From the NCBI GenBank assembly GCA_958510825.1, contig OY294051.1, positions 30,507,667 through 30,571,666 on the forward strand: a stretch of 64,000 nt of DNA, in the 5' to 3' direction. Of the stretch, positions 46,404-58,149 are shown piece by piece. The stretch's first letter is position 1, and the number at the start of each line of letters is the position of its first letter. A model generated the notes under the pieces. That model was not told the origin of the DNA, searched no databases, and was given only the letters and a program-made list of their open reading frames with translations. The stretch comes from Brachypterus glaber. Lineage: Eukaryota > Arthropoda > Insecta > Coleoptera > Kateretidae. Made by a program: the position numbers and the translations under genes.

Positions 46404-46480
46404 TATTCTTCAAAACCGGGGAGTAGAACGAACCTCAGACTCGTTCTATCAGTCGTTCTACTCCCCGGTTTTGAAGAATA
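46404..46480. repeat. Perfect 28-bp inverted repeat hairpin
   Basis: TATTCTTCAAAACCGGGGAG..ACGA (46404-46431) is exactly complementary to 46453-46480 across a 21-nt loop. The loop itself repeats ACGA/TCGT-type sequence. It is GC-richer than its surroundings. Confidence 0.9.
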
Positions 46481-47315
46481 GGTCCCCTGAAATCTTTGTT
46501 GAGCTCCCCTGACCTGTTCGTCGATCCCCGAACCCATTAACTTTCAACATTATACAGTGCATGTCTAAAGTCCGCCCCCTCCATTAACTTTTAAACGAAT
46601 TAAGATATCAACTTGAAAAACACCTAAATAACATAAACCAAATAACTTTTTGGTACATATTTTATATGGCACAATGGTGACAGGGGGCAAGGGGCGATAT
46701 TTTTAAAATAGAAAGGGGGTTTGTGTGATATGTCATTTTAAAGCTTATAAAATTCTCTATTTAACCAAATATTTTTTTATTTTTTGGGAGCAATTTTTGT
46801 GGTTTTAAAATATGTTTAAAAATGGGAAATTTTGTTAAAATTTCTTTAAAAAAATTAAACAATTTTTGAAAACTGGTTTATTTTATGTCAATTATACTTT
46901 TAAACTAATTTTAAATGATATTAATAAAATGTTGCAAAAAAAAATCGCATTTTTTAGTAAATATATTTAAAAAAATAAAACCTACAAAAACCTGGACGTT
47001 TTATATCCAAAAAATATGATTTCCGTCAAAAAAAATTCTGTCTCTCAGTCGTGTTTATGCTCAAGTCCGGTTTATGCACCATTTATACCTGCCCAGACCC
47101 GTCATTTTCAGCAGGGAAGTTATAAAAATTCGCACATAGGGGTTTTGGGACTCATAGAAAACAATTTAATATTTTAAAAAATCTATCTCCACCCTTGTAT
47201 TGCTTTTTTTAACTTTTTGGCGTTTTATATTTTGATCACAGTTTGCTAGCAAGCTAAGCATGCTTACTCAGAGTTCTAGGCTGGGGTTGTTTTTGGAAAA
47301 ATCAGATGGGGTAAT

Positions 47316-47339
47316 GTATTGTATTGTATTGTATTGTAT
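47316..47339. repeat. (TTGTA)n microsatellite
   Basis: Five consecutive GTATT units. Confidence 0.9.
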
Positions 47340-47414
47340 GAGGTATTTAATTAAAAATATTATATATATTTTATTATTTAAAAATATAATATACAGCCCG
47401 TTTGAAATTATACT

Positions 47415-47535
47415 AAACGGAGAAAACAAAGATCGAGGCTGACGTGTTTTTTTTATAAAACACAGCGCATCGCATCCCACTACAATCACGTCAGACTTGA
47501 TCTAATCGTTCTGTCTTTGTTTTCTCTGTCTCTCA
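47415..47535. repeat. Imperfect inverted repeat
   Basis: GGAGAAAACAAAGATCGAGGC..GACGTG at 47419 pairs with CACGTC..GTCTTTGTTTTCTCT ending about 47528, with an internal ATAAAACAC/GTGTTTTTTTTAT stem. Confidence 0.6.
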
Positions 47536-47539
47536 AAAG

Positions 47540-48430
47540 GGGTGTATATTATATTATATTTTTTTTAGTTTTTTGGTTTAAATAAACCTAGGCCTAAAGG
47601 GAAAAGTATTATTTTGTTGACAGCACTATTGATATTTTTTTAATTAGCTGATAAAAGTTGGTACATAGGTGTTGGGACTTCTTGCAGGCAGATTTTTTTA
47701 ATATTAAATTTGGTTTTAGGGAGTCGCAGTGTACCAAATTTTATCAGGTTAATTAAAAAAATGTAAATATGGGTGGTCCTATGGGTTATATGGATAAAGA
47801 CAGAATTTAAAAAAGAATAAATTAATTTTGAGCGAGACGGAAAACCCCCAGGATCTAATTCTTATCGGGTTAATTAAAAAAATATAAAAAAGGGAGCTGC
47901 ACCCCCTTAAGGGTTAGATACTTTTAAATATAAAATTTGTTTCTAGGGAGTCTAAAAACCCACAGATACCAATTTTTACTAATATTAAACGAAAATATAT
48001 GATTTCTATAATTTTCCCCTATAAAAACTTTTTTTTCTTGACGAATTTGGATTCCTCATCAAAAATTATGTTAGAAAACATGTAAATAAAGTTGGGCATA
48101 AAAAAAGTTGAAATTTGTAAACTAGTGATATCCAAAGTTTTAGGTAAAATTCGGGTTGAGGTACGGGGGTAAAATGGGGTAATTTTTTTTTTCAAAATAA
48201 TAATTTTTTTAATTAATTTTTCAGGCCTATAGGGGAAAGTAATATTTTGTTGGCAGCAGTATTTTTTACGTGTTACAAATTTCAGATTAATAATTAATTT
48301 TTTTTATTTTTCGTTTTTCAAAAGAAAATTAAAAAAAAGTATTTTTTTTGTTTTAATTTTTTTTTTAAGTATTATTATAAGATATATATTGGAATGCTTA
48401 GCATTACATATCTTCACGGCTTGTTTATTC
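47540..48430 (+). mobile_element. Family C-like repeat inside the hAT-like element
   Basis: Only the right end is diagnostic: GGAATGCTTAGCATTACATA..CTTCACGGCTTGTTTAT at 48391-48427. The left limit is uncertain; poly-T and short internal repeats (TTATCRGGTTAATTAAAAAA three times near 47640-47880) precede it. Confidence 0.4.
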
Positions 48431-48924
48431 ATATATTTTTATACATATATTAACCTAAATTTATGTTAATCTTAACCTAACATCCTACATTACCTCGTAC
48501 TGGCCGTAATGCAGGGTCGTCAAAAGCCGACCGGGCCTCAGTACTAAACAGGCCCTCACACGGCCATTTGGTCTATTTTGGCTATACCGGGCCCTCGATT
48601 TTCCAATTTTTTATAGGTTTTGAGCCGTTTAGGGGCCTTTTTTAATATTTTTCCGACTGTGCCGTAAGAAGCCAGTCCGCGTCTGCCTCGTACATTACCG
48701 TACAGTACTTTACATTAAGTGGACATTACTTACATTACCGACATTATTTCAACAATATTCTACAGTACTACATTTTTAGACATTATTTACATTATTTCGA
48801 CATTACCTTACAGTACTACATTTTTCTTACATTATTTACATTATTCGTACAATATTGTAAATAATGTACATTATTTACAATACATGTACAAAAATAGGTC
48901 AGTGAAACGCCCCTCGCTTTCAAT

Positions 48925-49194
48925 TAACTTAACTATCATCTAAATCCATTTTTAATAGTTTTTAAAATCTTTCATGAATTTTTTGAGTATATCCTTTAAC
49001 TTAAAAATAACGCTTGGAAATATTTTCATCGATTTGTAAGGCTATGAAGAGTATCTATGTGAAAACCGAAAAAAAAATAGTACGGGAATTCAAAGATCAA
49101 GTTAACTGTAACGTCTTTCGTATTGATAAACATTGCTAAATTATTGTTTATTTGTTTGATTTGTTAAAATATACCACATTTTACAATATGTGCA
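48925..49194. other. No gene seen
   Basis: AT-rich. ATACCACATTTTACAATATG at 49174 recurs at 49991, on the other side of the composite repeat. Confidence 0.4.
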
Positions 49195-49320
49195 ATAATT
49201 TTTTAGATTTATTCGGATATAGCCAAATAAATTAGTTGGTTGGGAGTAATATATTTTATTTTAGTCAAAGAAACATTTAGTTCATGGTAATAAATATTTT
49301 AATTTCATAATCATTTGTTA

Positions 49321-49490
49321 ATAATAATAATACCTTTATTGCCCAACAGAAAAACCAATTACAGGACAATATTATTTGAAAATTTACAAAATTAAAGTTT
49401 GCAAAATTAAAGTTTAAAGTTAATCAACAATGTAATAAAATATCTTATATTATAACAAATATAACAAATACAATATACCACTGAAATGGG
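49321..49490 (-). mobile_element. LINE 3'-end fragment
   Basis: On the minus strand, CTGTTGGGCAATAAAGGTATT followed by (ATT)n is a typical short LINE 3' terminus with polyadenylation signal and simple tail. No coding part remains. Confidence 0.5.
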
Positions 49491-49581
49491 AATGGGAACA
49501 AAATAGCTTATTTAACTCACAATCAAATAATTTTGTTGGCCATATCCGACGAAATATTTTGTACCCACAAATAAACTGTTT

Positions 49582-49919
49582 TATCCAATACATACAGATA
49601 ATAAGTCAATTACCAGCTTTATTTTAAATAGATAAACTCAATAATAACCCCCGCGTGGCTTTTACTTTATTGAGTGGATAATTATTTATTTTACCCACTC
49701 AACTGTCACTTGTCAAATTATTTTCTTGTAAATGTCATTAAAATTTTTAATAAAAATATGAATTCCTAAGCGATTTATTGGATAAAACCTTGTATGGCAC
49801 TCATGGGTAAACCGATATTGCCATCTCGAAAATTAACCTGCTTGACGGACACCTCGCAGGTTAATTTTCTCATGGGCAATATATTACTTTACCCACTAGT
49901 ATCATAAATAACTATTATT
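49582..49919 (+). mobile_element. Family A multi-hairpin repeat, copy 2
   Basis: Closely matches copy 1 along its full length. The central stem is kept (GAAAATTAACCTGC/GCAGGTTAATTTTC) although the loop differs, and it is one pair longer than in copy 1. Confidence 0.88.
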
Positions 49920-49990
49920 TTAGTCAAATAAACATTTGAATATTGTTAATAAATATTTTAATTTCAAAATCATTTATTACTGGAAACAAA

Positions 49991-51223
49991 ATATACCACA
50001 TTTTATAATATGAACACTGTTTTTTTTTTCAAAATGTTTTTACTTAATGCTGCATTAAAATATAAATCCAGAATTTTAATTCCGCCTGTCACTTCCAAGA
50101 TATAAAGCAGTAAAAAGAGTAAAAACTTTTAAAACTTATAAAAAAAAACAAAACTTTCTCAAATTTAACCTCATTTTTTTCAAAAATTTATATTATTTAT
50201 AGAATAACTCTATTAACAGTCTTGGATGCAACGTAGAATATTTTGTAAGAACAAGTATTTAATTTCATTCGTAAAGTCCTCTATGTAAAATGGGATTTTT
50301 TTTTTAATTTTCAATTTTTCCAATTTTTAGAGAAAATTAAAAAAATTGTTTTAAAAAAAAACTAACCGATATATTTTTTTCTAATATACGTTATTTTTAA
50401 TAGAAAATGATAGAATATCATGCCACAAGGTCAGTTTTTGTGGACTAATTTTTGAAAAACTAGTACCTATTAATTAAACTTGAAATAAATTATTATTTTT
50501 TTTTTTTAAATTAGTCAAAAAAATATTTAACACAAGTATCACAAATTTTTAATAAATACTTAATATATTATTTCTCTGTGTATGAGATCCAAAATATTGG
50601 TCAAAAACCAATAAAAGCCACTAGTTTGGATTTACCATTCAAAATGTGGCATTTTTTTACATTCTCATTGGGCTCATTCAATGAGAATTTTCCGTACGGG
50701 TAATAAAATAAATGAGAAAGTACAAATCTTTGATGTTATAATAATAATATACGCGTATTTTATATTTTATGTGATGTAAAATCCCCAATTGGGGAAATGG
50801 TTAAATCATTATTTATAAGAGTTACTGTCACTTTTTACAATAAAAAAAAAATTTAATAGTTTTATTTTATTGAAAAGTATAATATTATTATAATAATAAT
50901 CTTTAGTGGTAATAAAACGTGATACTATGATAATTTATGTTAATTTTAGTCATTCTTAGTTCCTGTTGAGGAAATTTTAGGTATTGGCAGAAAAAAAGAA
51001 CTGCAATGCGGAACAATTCTGGTTTACCTACAAGAAAGTCTATGGTATAGTTGAACTACCTCTTAATTGTAGAATTTGTAGAAATAAAGAAGTTGCAAAA
51101 ATAAAATGGGCATTGTTCATTGGACTAACAAAGTAACAACATAACTAATGATATGGAAGTGTCCTTTAAAGAAATTCTGAAAGGACGTCTGCAAAATTTT
51201 AATTAGTTTACTATATTTTATTA
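49991..51223. other. No gene seen
   Basis: Strongly AT-rich with poly-A/T runs; no feature recognised. Confidence 0.35.
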
Positions 51224-51706
51224 GTGTATTAAAGTACTTGTTTCATGTCACCTGCCGCAAGCGGCTCGTTTTTTTAACTTTCACTCGTGCGCTAAAAACG
51301 TGTTTTGAAACGAGTACTTTATACTATTTTTTCTATTTTGCTCTAAAATAAAAAAAAAACTTTAAATTGATGACCGTTTATGGATTTTTGTTTTGGGTTG
51401 GCATTACAACTTTGCAATGTTTGAAATGCATAAAACAAACGAATTTAGATATCTTTTATAGTCAGCTCTTCTCTATTTCACTGCAAGTAACCAAGTCACA
51501 ATTTTAACACGGTAAAAATTAACTTAAACACAATTTCGTAGAAAAATTAACTTAAAAGCGGTGTTGACATTTGCATGGAAAACGCCAAGCGATATTCTTT
51601 TGTCCTGTCTTGCCAACCCAAAAAAAAAATACTAACCTCTTATAGGCCTATAAGAACACGCAAAATGCGTGTGATTATGAGCTTGTAAAAGTCGCAAAAT
51701 AGAAAA
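51224..51706 (+). mobile_element. Single arm of the long-TIR family
   Basis: Matches 30159-30684 in order from GTGTATTAAAGTAC, through CGCAAGCGGCTCG and CCGTGTTAAAATTGTGACTTGG in complement, to ACACGCAAAATGCGTGT..AAAATAGAAAAA. No partner arm is seen within the following kilobases. Confidence 0.85.
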
Positions 51707-52870
51707 ACACAGTTTGATAAACAGCCTTTTTAAAACAGATGTGATCAAAAATTAATACTTTTTATTTAACAGAGAACAAAAAAACAATCACATACAATAG
51801 TGATTAGAGAAAAATACATTGTGCAGGATAAATCTTTGATGTATGTTGCAAAAAAAAACGATTACTTTAATGATCCTTTAATTATAAAATCCATGATATA
51901 GATATGACGTAAATATGACCAAACAATTCAAGAAACAGATTAGTGACTAAAAACTGAAAGTAAAATATGACCTCAGCATGCATTAAAACAATATATTGAA
52001 CTGTATCAAATCTATGTCGATCATTAAATATAAACAAAAACAAGCTGTGAATATAGGTAATGCTTTGCATTTTATAATAAACTCTTCATAGTTGACCTTA
52101 GATTACCCTAATTATGAACATTTTCACCCAAAGTTTTTAAGTTTTTTTTGTATGTTTTTGTATGACAATCCTTAATATTTTAATAGCATGCTAGACATAC
52201 CAAAAAACGTTTTAAACAAAAGTTTTGAGAGCTAAATGAGAAAAAAACTGGTGTACTTTTTATATATGTAGGGTTTACAATGGGGACGAGAAAGAGAATT
52301 TTTTCAAATGGAAAGAGGGCTGTGTGAGACATCATTTTAAAGCGTTTTATTTGACCATATAATTTTTAATTTTTTTTTTATTTTAATTTTTTTAGTGCGA
52401 TATTCTTAGTATTTCTTTTGAAATTTTCATTGATTTAACATTGTTTGATTTTTCAATATCCTTCATTTTTTTAAAGTAACACCTATAACGTTGTTCTTGT
52501 TGAATAAATGTTCTTAAGTTATCGTACACAAAAAAAACAAAAAAATGTGATACACAGATAGAAATAAAGACATGCAATAGTACCTATATTATGCACCAAG
52601 TACGCGAACCTAGTTGTTAGTACTGGATTTGCACTGAAATGGTTTGCGTCAAGGTGCATATACTATTTTTCCTACGACCTAACACCTAAAAATCCAAAAC
52701 ACGCAAAAGTTATCTTAAAATTAGTTTTCCAATTTGAGGTTATGCGCGTGACGTTGTATGACAGCGGATATGTGAAGTCAGCTGATTGTCACTTCCCCAC
52801 CGTTGACATAGGCAGTGGGTGAAAAATATGCACTAACTACTAATTAGGTCGCAGTAAAAATAAAATATTT
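51707..52870. other. No gene; MITE fragment near 52250-52350
   Basis: 52270-52350 resembles 46680-46740 (GGGGACGAGAAAGAG.., GAGGGCTGTGTGAGACATCATTTTAAAGC). Other sequence is unremarkable. Confidence 0.4.
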
Positions 52871-53114
52871 TATCCAATACATACAGATAATAAGACAATT
52901 ACCAGCTTTATTTTAAATAGATAAACTCAATAATAACCACCGCGTGGCTTTTACTTTATTGAGTGGATAATTATTTATTTTACCCACTCAACTGTCACTT
53001 CAAATTATTTTCTTGTAAATGTCATTAAAATTTTTAATAAAAATATGAATTCCTAAGCTATTTATTGGATAAACCCTTGTATGGCACTCATGGGTAAACC
53101 GATATAAATAACTA
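52871..53114 (+). mobile_element. Family A repeat, copy 3, hairpin deleted
   Basis: Same start and first ~230 bp as copies 1 and 2, then jumps from GTAAACCGATAT straight to AAATAACTAT. It loses the ~95-bp segment that forms the nested hairpin. Confidence 0.85.
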
Positions 53115-54556
53115 TACTCTAAGATACTTTTTGACGATTTTGGAATTTGTAATGTTGAAACCATTTATTTTATAATACGCTTTTATTTATAAGTGGGTAA
53201 AGAGTATAATAAACAATATCTTTAGAGTATTGCAGCAGTGGACTAATAACAAATCAAGACCTAATTATGCTTTATTTTTGGTTTATTGTCTACAAGATCA
53301 CGAATTAATAGAATAGACTCCATTATTAATATAATAAGTAAGTGTTATTACAAATATTACTCTTATTTTTTAATTTCACTTTTTATAATATTAGTTATAG
53401 TTACTTATAATCAAGTCACGGATTTTTTATTGCCAATAATGTTACTGGTTAATGTGGTGAAATTTAAGTCACATGTCTGCAGGCAGTTAAACATAACTTT
53501 ATTACATGTGGGAAAATGATATGAAGCTTATTAAAATGGGCAACTTAGCAGAAAAAAAATAGTTTTGGTTCTGTAGTTTTGGAAATTGGAAATCTAAACA
53601 TACAATGTGTTCTTAATTGTTTTTTAATGTGTATTTCATCTTCGATTACAAATTTTATGGTAATAATGTTCATTTTAATATATTTACATAATAAAAACTG
53701 CCACTAATGATAAAGTACATAGCACCGTGGTATAAAGCACATGGTACAGCACAGAAATGATGAAGAATTTATGTTGGTATAACTGGTAAAGTAAATTACT
53801 ATAAAATGTCGCTAAAAACTCTTTCTATGTGGAAAAATTATTACCATCCATTTTTTTATCTGTGACATAGTAATAACATTGTAGTGTTACGCCTATTGTT
53901 AATATAATAATTAAGTACTTAAGTAGGCAGATAGATTTCGTCATGATGCATTGTCAGTATCTAGCCTACACGTACAATATTACCAAATATGTACTACAAT
54001 AATTAATATTTTAGCATAATATTTTATTTTTGCATAAATCCCCTTTAAATACACTGAAAAAATATACAGTAAAATCGACTAGATTTGGTGCCAACAAAGA
54101 AAAAATGACAACTTTCAGGAAAATCCTGATATCTCCTAAACCAGAAGTAAAAATGTAAAAAAATAAAAAAGAAAATATTCATTAAAATTGCGGCAATAAG
54201 AAATACTTTAATAATTTGATAAACAGTTGCAGTGGCGTACCATGCAAGTCCTAGAAGATGGGGTAAAAAACATAGTTGTACATTATTTGTGGCTGTTAAT
54301 ACGAAAAAAAAAATTATTCATTCTTAAAACAAACAAAAGTAGAGAATGTTTAAGCTTTAAAACAAAAAAAGAATCAGTCAAATCCATTAATTAGTTTTCG
54401 AAATATTTGAATTTAAAAAATGTCAATTTATCAATTGAATTATATTACTCTCTAATTTCATACTTCTTTTTTACAGTGTAGATAATTATGACACTTTAGT
54501 AGAACTCTAACTCTAGGGATTATAAAGGTCTCTAAATCTCAATGGTGTCTCTGATA
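53115..54556. other. No gene seen
   Basis: AT-rich; the 77-codon frame at 53286-53519 is hydrophobic, low complexity and unrecognised. Confidence 0.4.
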
Positions 54557-55583
54557 CACTGATAAAAAAGATAATTTAGATTTATTAAGATATGGCCAAT
54601 TAAATTATTTGGTACACTCAGAAAATGTCATTGTAATTTTAATACTAAATTTTATTTGTAAATACATATTTGTTATTTATATCGCCACGATTGCTATTAA
54701 TTACTTTATTTGTGATATTAAATACTACAATGTGTGTATTATATACAATAAGTTGTCATACTACCACATCACAACCTGCTGGTACATTTGGATCCCCACG
54801 CAACATGTGTTTATTAATACTAGCATGTTATAGTAAAAATTACTGTAACATTTGGTAAAGCATATCATACTTATAGTATGGTATACTTTAAGTTGTTGTT
54901 AAGTTGTATTACTGATCTAGTTGAAAGTATTCAGAAAAAATAACAATCGGTAAATAATACCAAAATTTTGATAAGTAATAATATAAAGATTGCAACCACA
55001 CACAATTACACACTGACAAACTAATCGATCCTTTTCTTACTTTCCTCTGCATTATTACTGATCAAAATTTTGGTATTATTTACCGATTTTTATTTTACTA
55101 AATACTGTAGCATACTTTAAACTAAATCAATAACACAACAACTACAACTTAAAGTATACCAAACTATAACTGTGATATAATTTACCAAATGTTACAGTAT
55201 TAATAAACACATGTTGCGTTGGGATCCAAATGTACCAGCACGTTCTCTATGTTAGTATGACAACACAGTATACAATACACACATTGCAGTATATAATATC
55301 ACAAGTAAAGTATTAAATGCCAATGGTGGCGATATAAATAAATAATATGTATTAACAAATAACATTCAGTATTAAAAATAATAACGAGTGTAGTGAGTAA
55401 TAAATTTTGAGCCAAATAAATATTTAGTTCATGTAAATAAATATTTTAATTTTAAAAACATTTATTAATGGGAACAAAATAGTTTATTTGACAGAAATAA
55501 AATTTATTTGACACAACCAAATAATTCAATTGGCCATATCTGACCAAATATTTTGTACACACAAATAAACTGTTTTTTCAGTG
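54557..55583. mobile_element. Family B MITE split by a foldback insertion
   Basis: CACTGATAAAA at 54557 and TTTTTTCAGTG ending 55583 are the family B ends, with GGCCAATTAAATTATTTGG inside the left. The centre is the element of the next entry. Confidence 0.75.
54615..55390. mobile_element. 776-bp foldback element, ~340-bp arms
   Basis: CACTC...GAGTG ends with TA on both sides (54613-54614 and 55391-55392). Arms 54637-54984 and 55050-55375 are reverse complements with modest divergence, including GGATCC.AACGCAACATGTG in the right arm and its mirror. Around the tip is ACCAAAATTTTGAT../ATCAAAATTTTGGT. Frames on the plus strand are arm translations. Confidence 0.82.
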
Positions 55584-55893
55584 TGCCTGGAGTATTTTAT
55601 ATTGGCTAAAACCTTTTACTTGCGTTTTTGTTATAAAACCACATTTACTTAAATATTCTTTGCGTGTATGAGTTTTATTTTTTTCATCAGAAATGTTCAG
55701 TCACTGAACTTCAGTGCTCCGTATACGATTGTTATTCAGTAAGATTTCATGATTGTTATGTAAAACACTAAGTTAATAAACAAAAAAAATCCAGATAAAC
55801 AGTAGCAACAGTGCAAGGTGCATCAAAACGGCAAATTCATTTTTTACGGGTGGCAATACCGGGTACCCATTATTAGAATCTAGCGAAAAATCA
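55584..55893. other. No gene seen
   Basis: Short AT-rich spacer between two elements. Confidence 0.35.
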
Positions 55894-56664
55894 TTTTTAT
55901 TCGATTGATTCTAAAAGCGACACTTTTTGTTTATGTTTTACGGGCGAAATGTTGAACTTTGTGGCCCTAGGGCCAAAAAGTTTGTTTCGCCCGCTAACTA
56001 AAACGTGTTATTTTTAAGCTTTTTAAAAGAAGATGCTTCACCTTTACTGTAATATTTATAAAGAAATATGACCTTTTGGTCACTTTAGGTCTTGGACTAA
56101 CTGTTCTTTTTGACCAGATCCATTTATTATAATCATTTCACACAAAATAAAAATTTCTATTATAACATAACCTCAAAATATATGTTAACTGGTTAACCTG
56201 TATTCATCCACTTAAATAAATTAAAAACACAAAATTTCAATTGAAAATTCAATTTCAATATTTATTATAGTTTCAGAAATATTATTATTTTCATAACAGA
56301 CACATTTTAACAGAAATTAATCACGAAGCTAAAGCATTTTTAATTTGAAAATGAAACCGCACGCAAAAGAATGTTTTTTTAGCCTTTGGATTGGATAGCA
56401 ATTTGTCATGAATAACTAGATAAGTAATAAGACAGGAAAAATAAATATTTTTTGCAATTTAAAATTAAGTATATTTTAATAATTTATTAGATATAATTAG
56501 TAACAATCGAATAAAAAATATTGTATAATACACGGGCAAAAAGCTAAATTTCGATTTCGTAGGTTTATTACCCTCGGGCCGGCCCCAGCGGCCGGCCCTC
56601 GGCTTCTAAAAACCTACTCAATCTAAAAACTTGACTTTTCGCCCTTGTATTATAAATAACTATT
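55894..56664 (-). mobile_element. ~740-bp repeat, reverse copy
   Basis: Reverse-complement counterpart of 34041-34759. It has an elongated GC-rich terminal hairpin (CTCGGGCCGGCCCCAGCGG../CCGGCCCTCGG) and small indels. Confidence 0.85.
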
Positions 56665-56749
56665 TTTTCTATTTCAGTTGCATTATAAACTCATAATCAC
56701 ACGATTATAGACCTATGAGTACCCGCAAATTTGTTTTTTCTTTTGTTGG

Positions 56750-56883
56750 CAACCGGACAAACGAACGTCGCTTATTATTTTGGAACTAATGTTATGCCAA
56801 AAACTATGTAAAATCACGTTATTACAGTTTTGCCAAATCAAAAAATCAAAATTTACCCAAATGGATATTTTTGTATTTTTTTG
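56750..56883 (+). repeat. Dispersed repeat shared with 18253-18392
   Basis: GGACAAACGAACGTCGCTTATT..TTTTGGAACTAAT..TTACAGTTTTGCCAAAT parallels the copy at 18.25 kb. It is joined directly to a SINE. Confidence 0.55.
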
Positions 56884-57058
56884 AAATTTAGCGAAGGCGA
56901 TAAGTGAAACGGGCACTCCTTAAATAAACTGGTTCCAAAGTCAGTATAAGCCGATGGTTCCCTCTACTACTAAAAGCCCACATAAGTCATGGACTTAGGG
57001 GATGCTTAATTAAGTAGAATAGTACGAGGTTATACAAACATGTAATGTAATGTAATTT
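56884..57058 (+). mobile_element. 5'-truncated SINE
   Basis: Starts inside the body (AAATTTAGCGAAGGCGATAAG) and retains GGTTCCCTCTACTACTA, GGGGATGCTTAATTAAGTAG and the ATGTAATGTAATGTAAT tail. The tRNA head is missing. Confidence 0.88.
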
Positions 57059-57190
57059 AAGGTAGTACTAGTAATAACTAGGTTATGTCTCGTGTAAACA
57101 TAGCCATTGGTAGAGTGCTGTTTCGCGCAGCTGGCGCTTGTCAGTACCACAAGTTATCTCTGTAAGCTGACTTTATTTAAAAATAGAGTT

Positions 57191-57263
57191 AAATGTAAAA
57201 TAGGGTGCAGTGTACTTTTTGAAATATTACTGAATAAATGTAAAATAGGGTGCAGTGTACTTT
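57191..57263 (+). repeat. 28-bp direct repeat, spacing 45
   Basis: AAATGTAAAATAGGGTGCAG..TGTACTTT occurs exactly at 57191-57218 and 57236-57263. Confidence 0.9.
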
Positions 57264-58149
57264 ATATGGCATATAAAAAAATTCCGAAAAACTAAAATTG
57301 GTTGGGGTGCCATTTTTTTTCTTTTTCACCTAAAAGAAAAACGTGTGAAGTTACACAACAATCAGAAAAGAGTTTGATGCCCCGCAAGTCCAAAACAATC
57401 AAAAATCCTCATAAAATACGTGAGGAAGTACGCTACACCCTAATGTATATTTGTGTATTTTTTTAACCATCAATCATGAATGCAATACTTTTTGCAGAAG
57501 TAACAAATGCGGCAAGCCTTATAGCAATTAAATGTACAATTTCAAGCAAAAATCTCAGCAAAAATCTCCGTAAATATATAAATTTTAGTCAAGATTGCAA
57601 TCTTTACGTGAAGTAATTTCTAATAAACCACAATTTGTTTTATATTTGAAATTTAATAATAATAAAAGTTATAAGTTTTTAAGATTATAATGCTTCGCAT
57701 TCAATAATATAGGTACCCTTTATCTGGTTGCCCCAACCAGATTTTTTTTTAATCTAACGTAATTCTAAGTTTTCTAGGACTATTTAATATCCCTTTACTG
57801 AAAAAAATCAAATCAATAGTTATTACGAAACAGCTATTTTTCTGGTTGTGTTGTTGCCCTTACCAGATTATTGGTTTCGGAAACCAGAAAAATAGTTGAT
57901 TAGTATTTAGCTTTTGATCTGGTTGTCCCAGCCATATCCTTTTCAGTGTTACTACTACCATTTTTTATTATTAAAAAAAATGTACGTTTATTTTAAAAGT
58001 ATTTTTTTTTAATTAATCCCTACAATCCTCTTCTAAAACTGAATTTTTTCTTAAATATTTATACTGGATATTTTGAGTTATCGCATAAACAACAAAAAGT
58101 GACACAGACATATTTAGGCAGATGGTTTGGAAATTTGTTTAAGATTTGA
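57264..58149. other. No gene; CTGGTTG motif cluster
   Basis: ATCTGGTTGCCCCAACCAGAT at 57722-57743 is a hairpin. The block TTGCCCTTACCAGATT..AACCAGAAAAATAGTTGAT..TATTTA at about 57851-57912 recurs at 59106-59168 in the same orientation. Confidence 0.6.

Larger units (their letters stand above)
45875..48924. mobile_element. 3.03-kb hAT-like non-autonomous transposon
   Basis: TIRs CGAGGGGCGTTTCAC at 45883-45897 and complement at 48902-48916 are bounded by identical 8-bp CTTTCAAT (45875-45882 and 48917-48924). An 8-bp duplication is characteristic of hAT (also P) elements. Inside each TIR lies a ~180-200 bp array of short ACATTAC/TACAGTAC motifs (45905-46080, 48690-48890). Both arrays read the same way on the plus strand. 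The interior has no transposase-length frame and holds the hairpin at 46404-46480, a MITE end at 46551, a (TTGTA)n run and a family C end. Confidence 0.85.
49195..49990. mobile_element. Family B composite with nested insertions
   Basis: Family B pieces occur at 49200-49320, 49495-49580 and 49918-49985. They are separated by a LINE-tail fragment at about 49321-49490 and by family A copy 2 at 49582-49919. The second B piece stops inside its terminal ACTGTTTTAT where family A begins. Confidence 0.7.

Noticed and set aside
57100..57150. tRNA-like A box (TTGGTAGAGTGCTG)
   Set aside because: No B box follows at tRNA spacing and no cloverleaf is visible.
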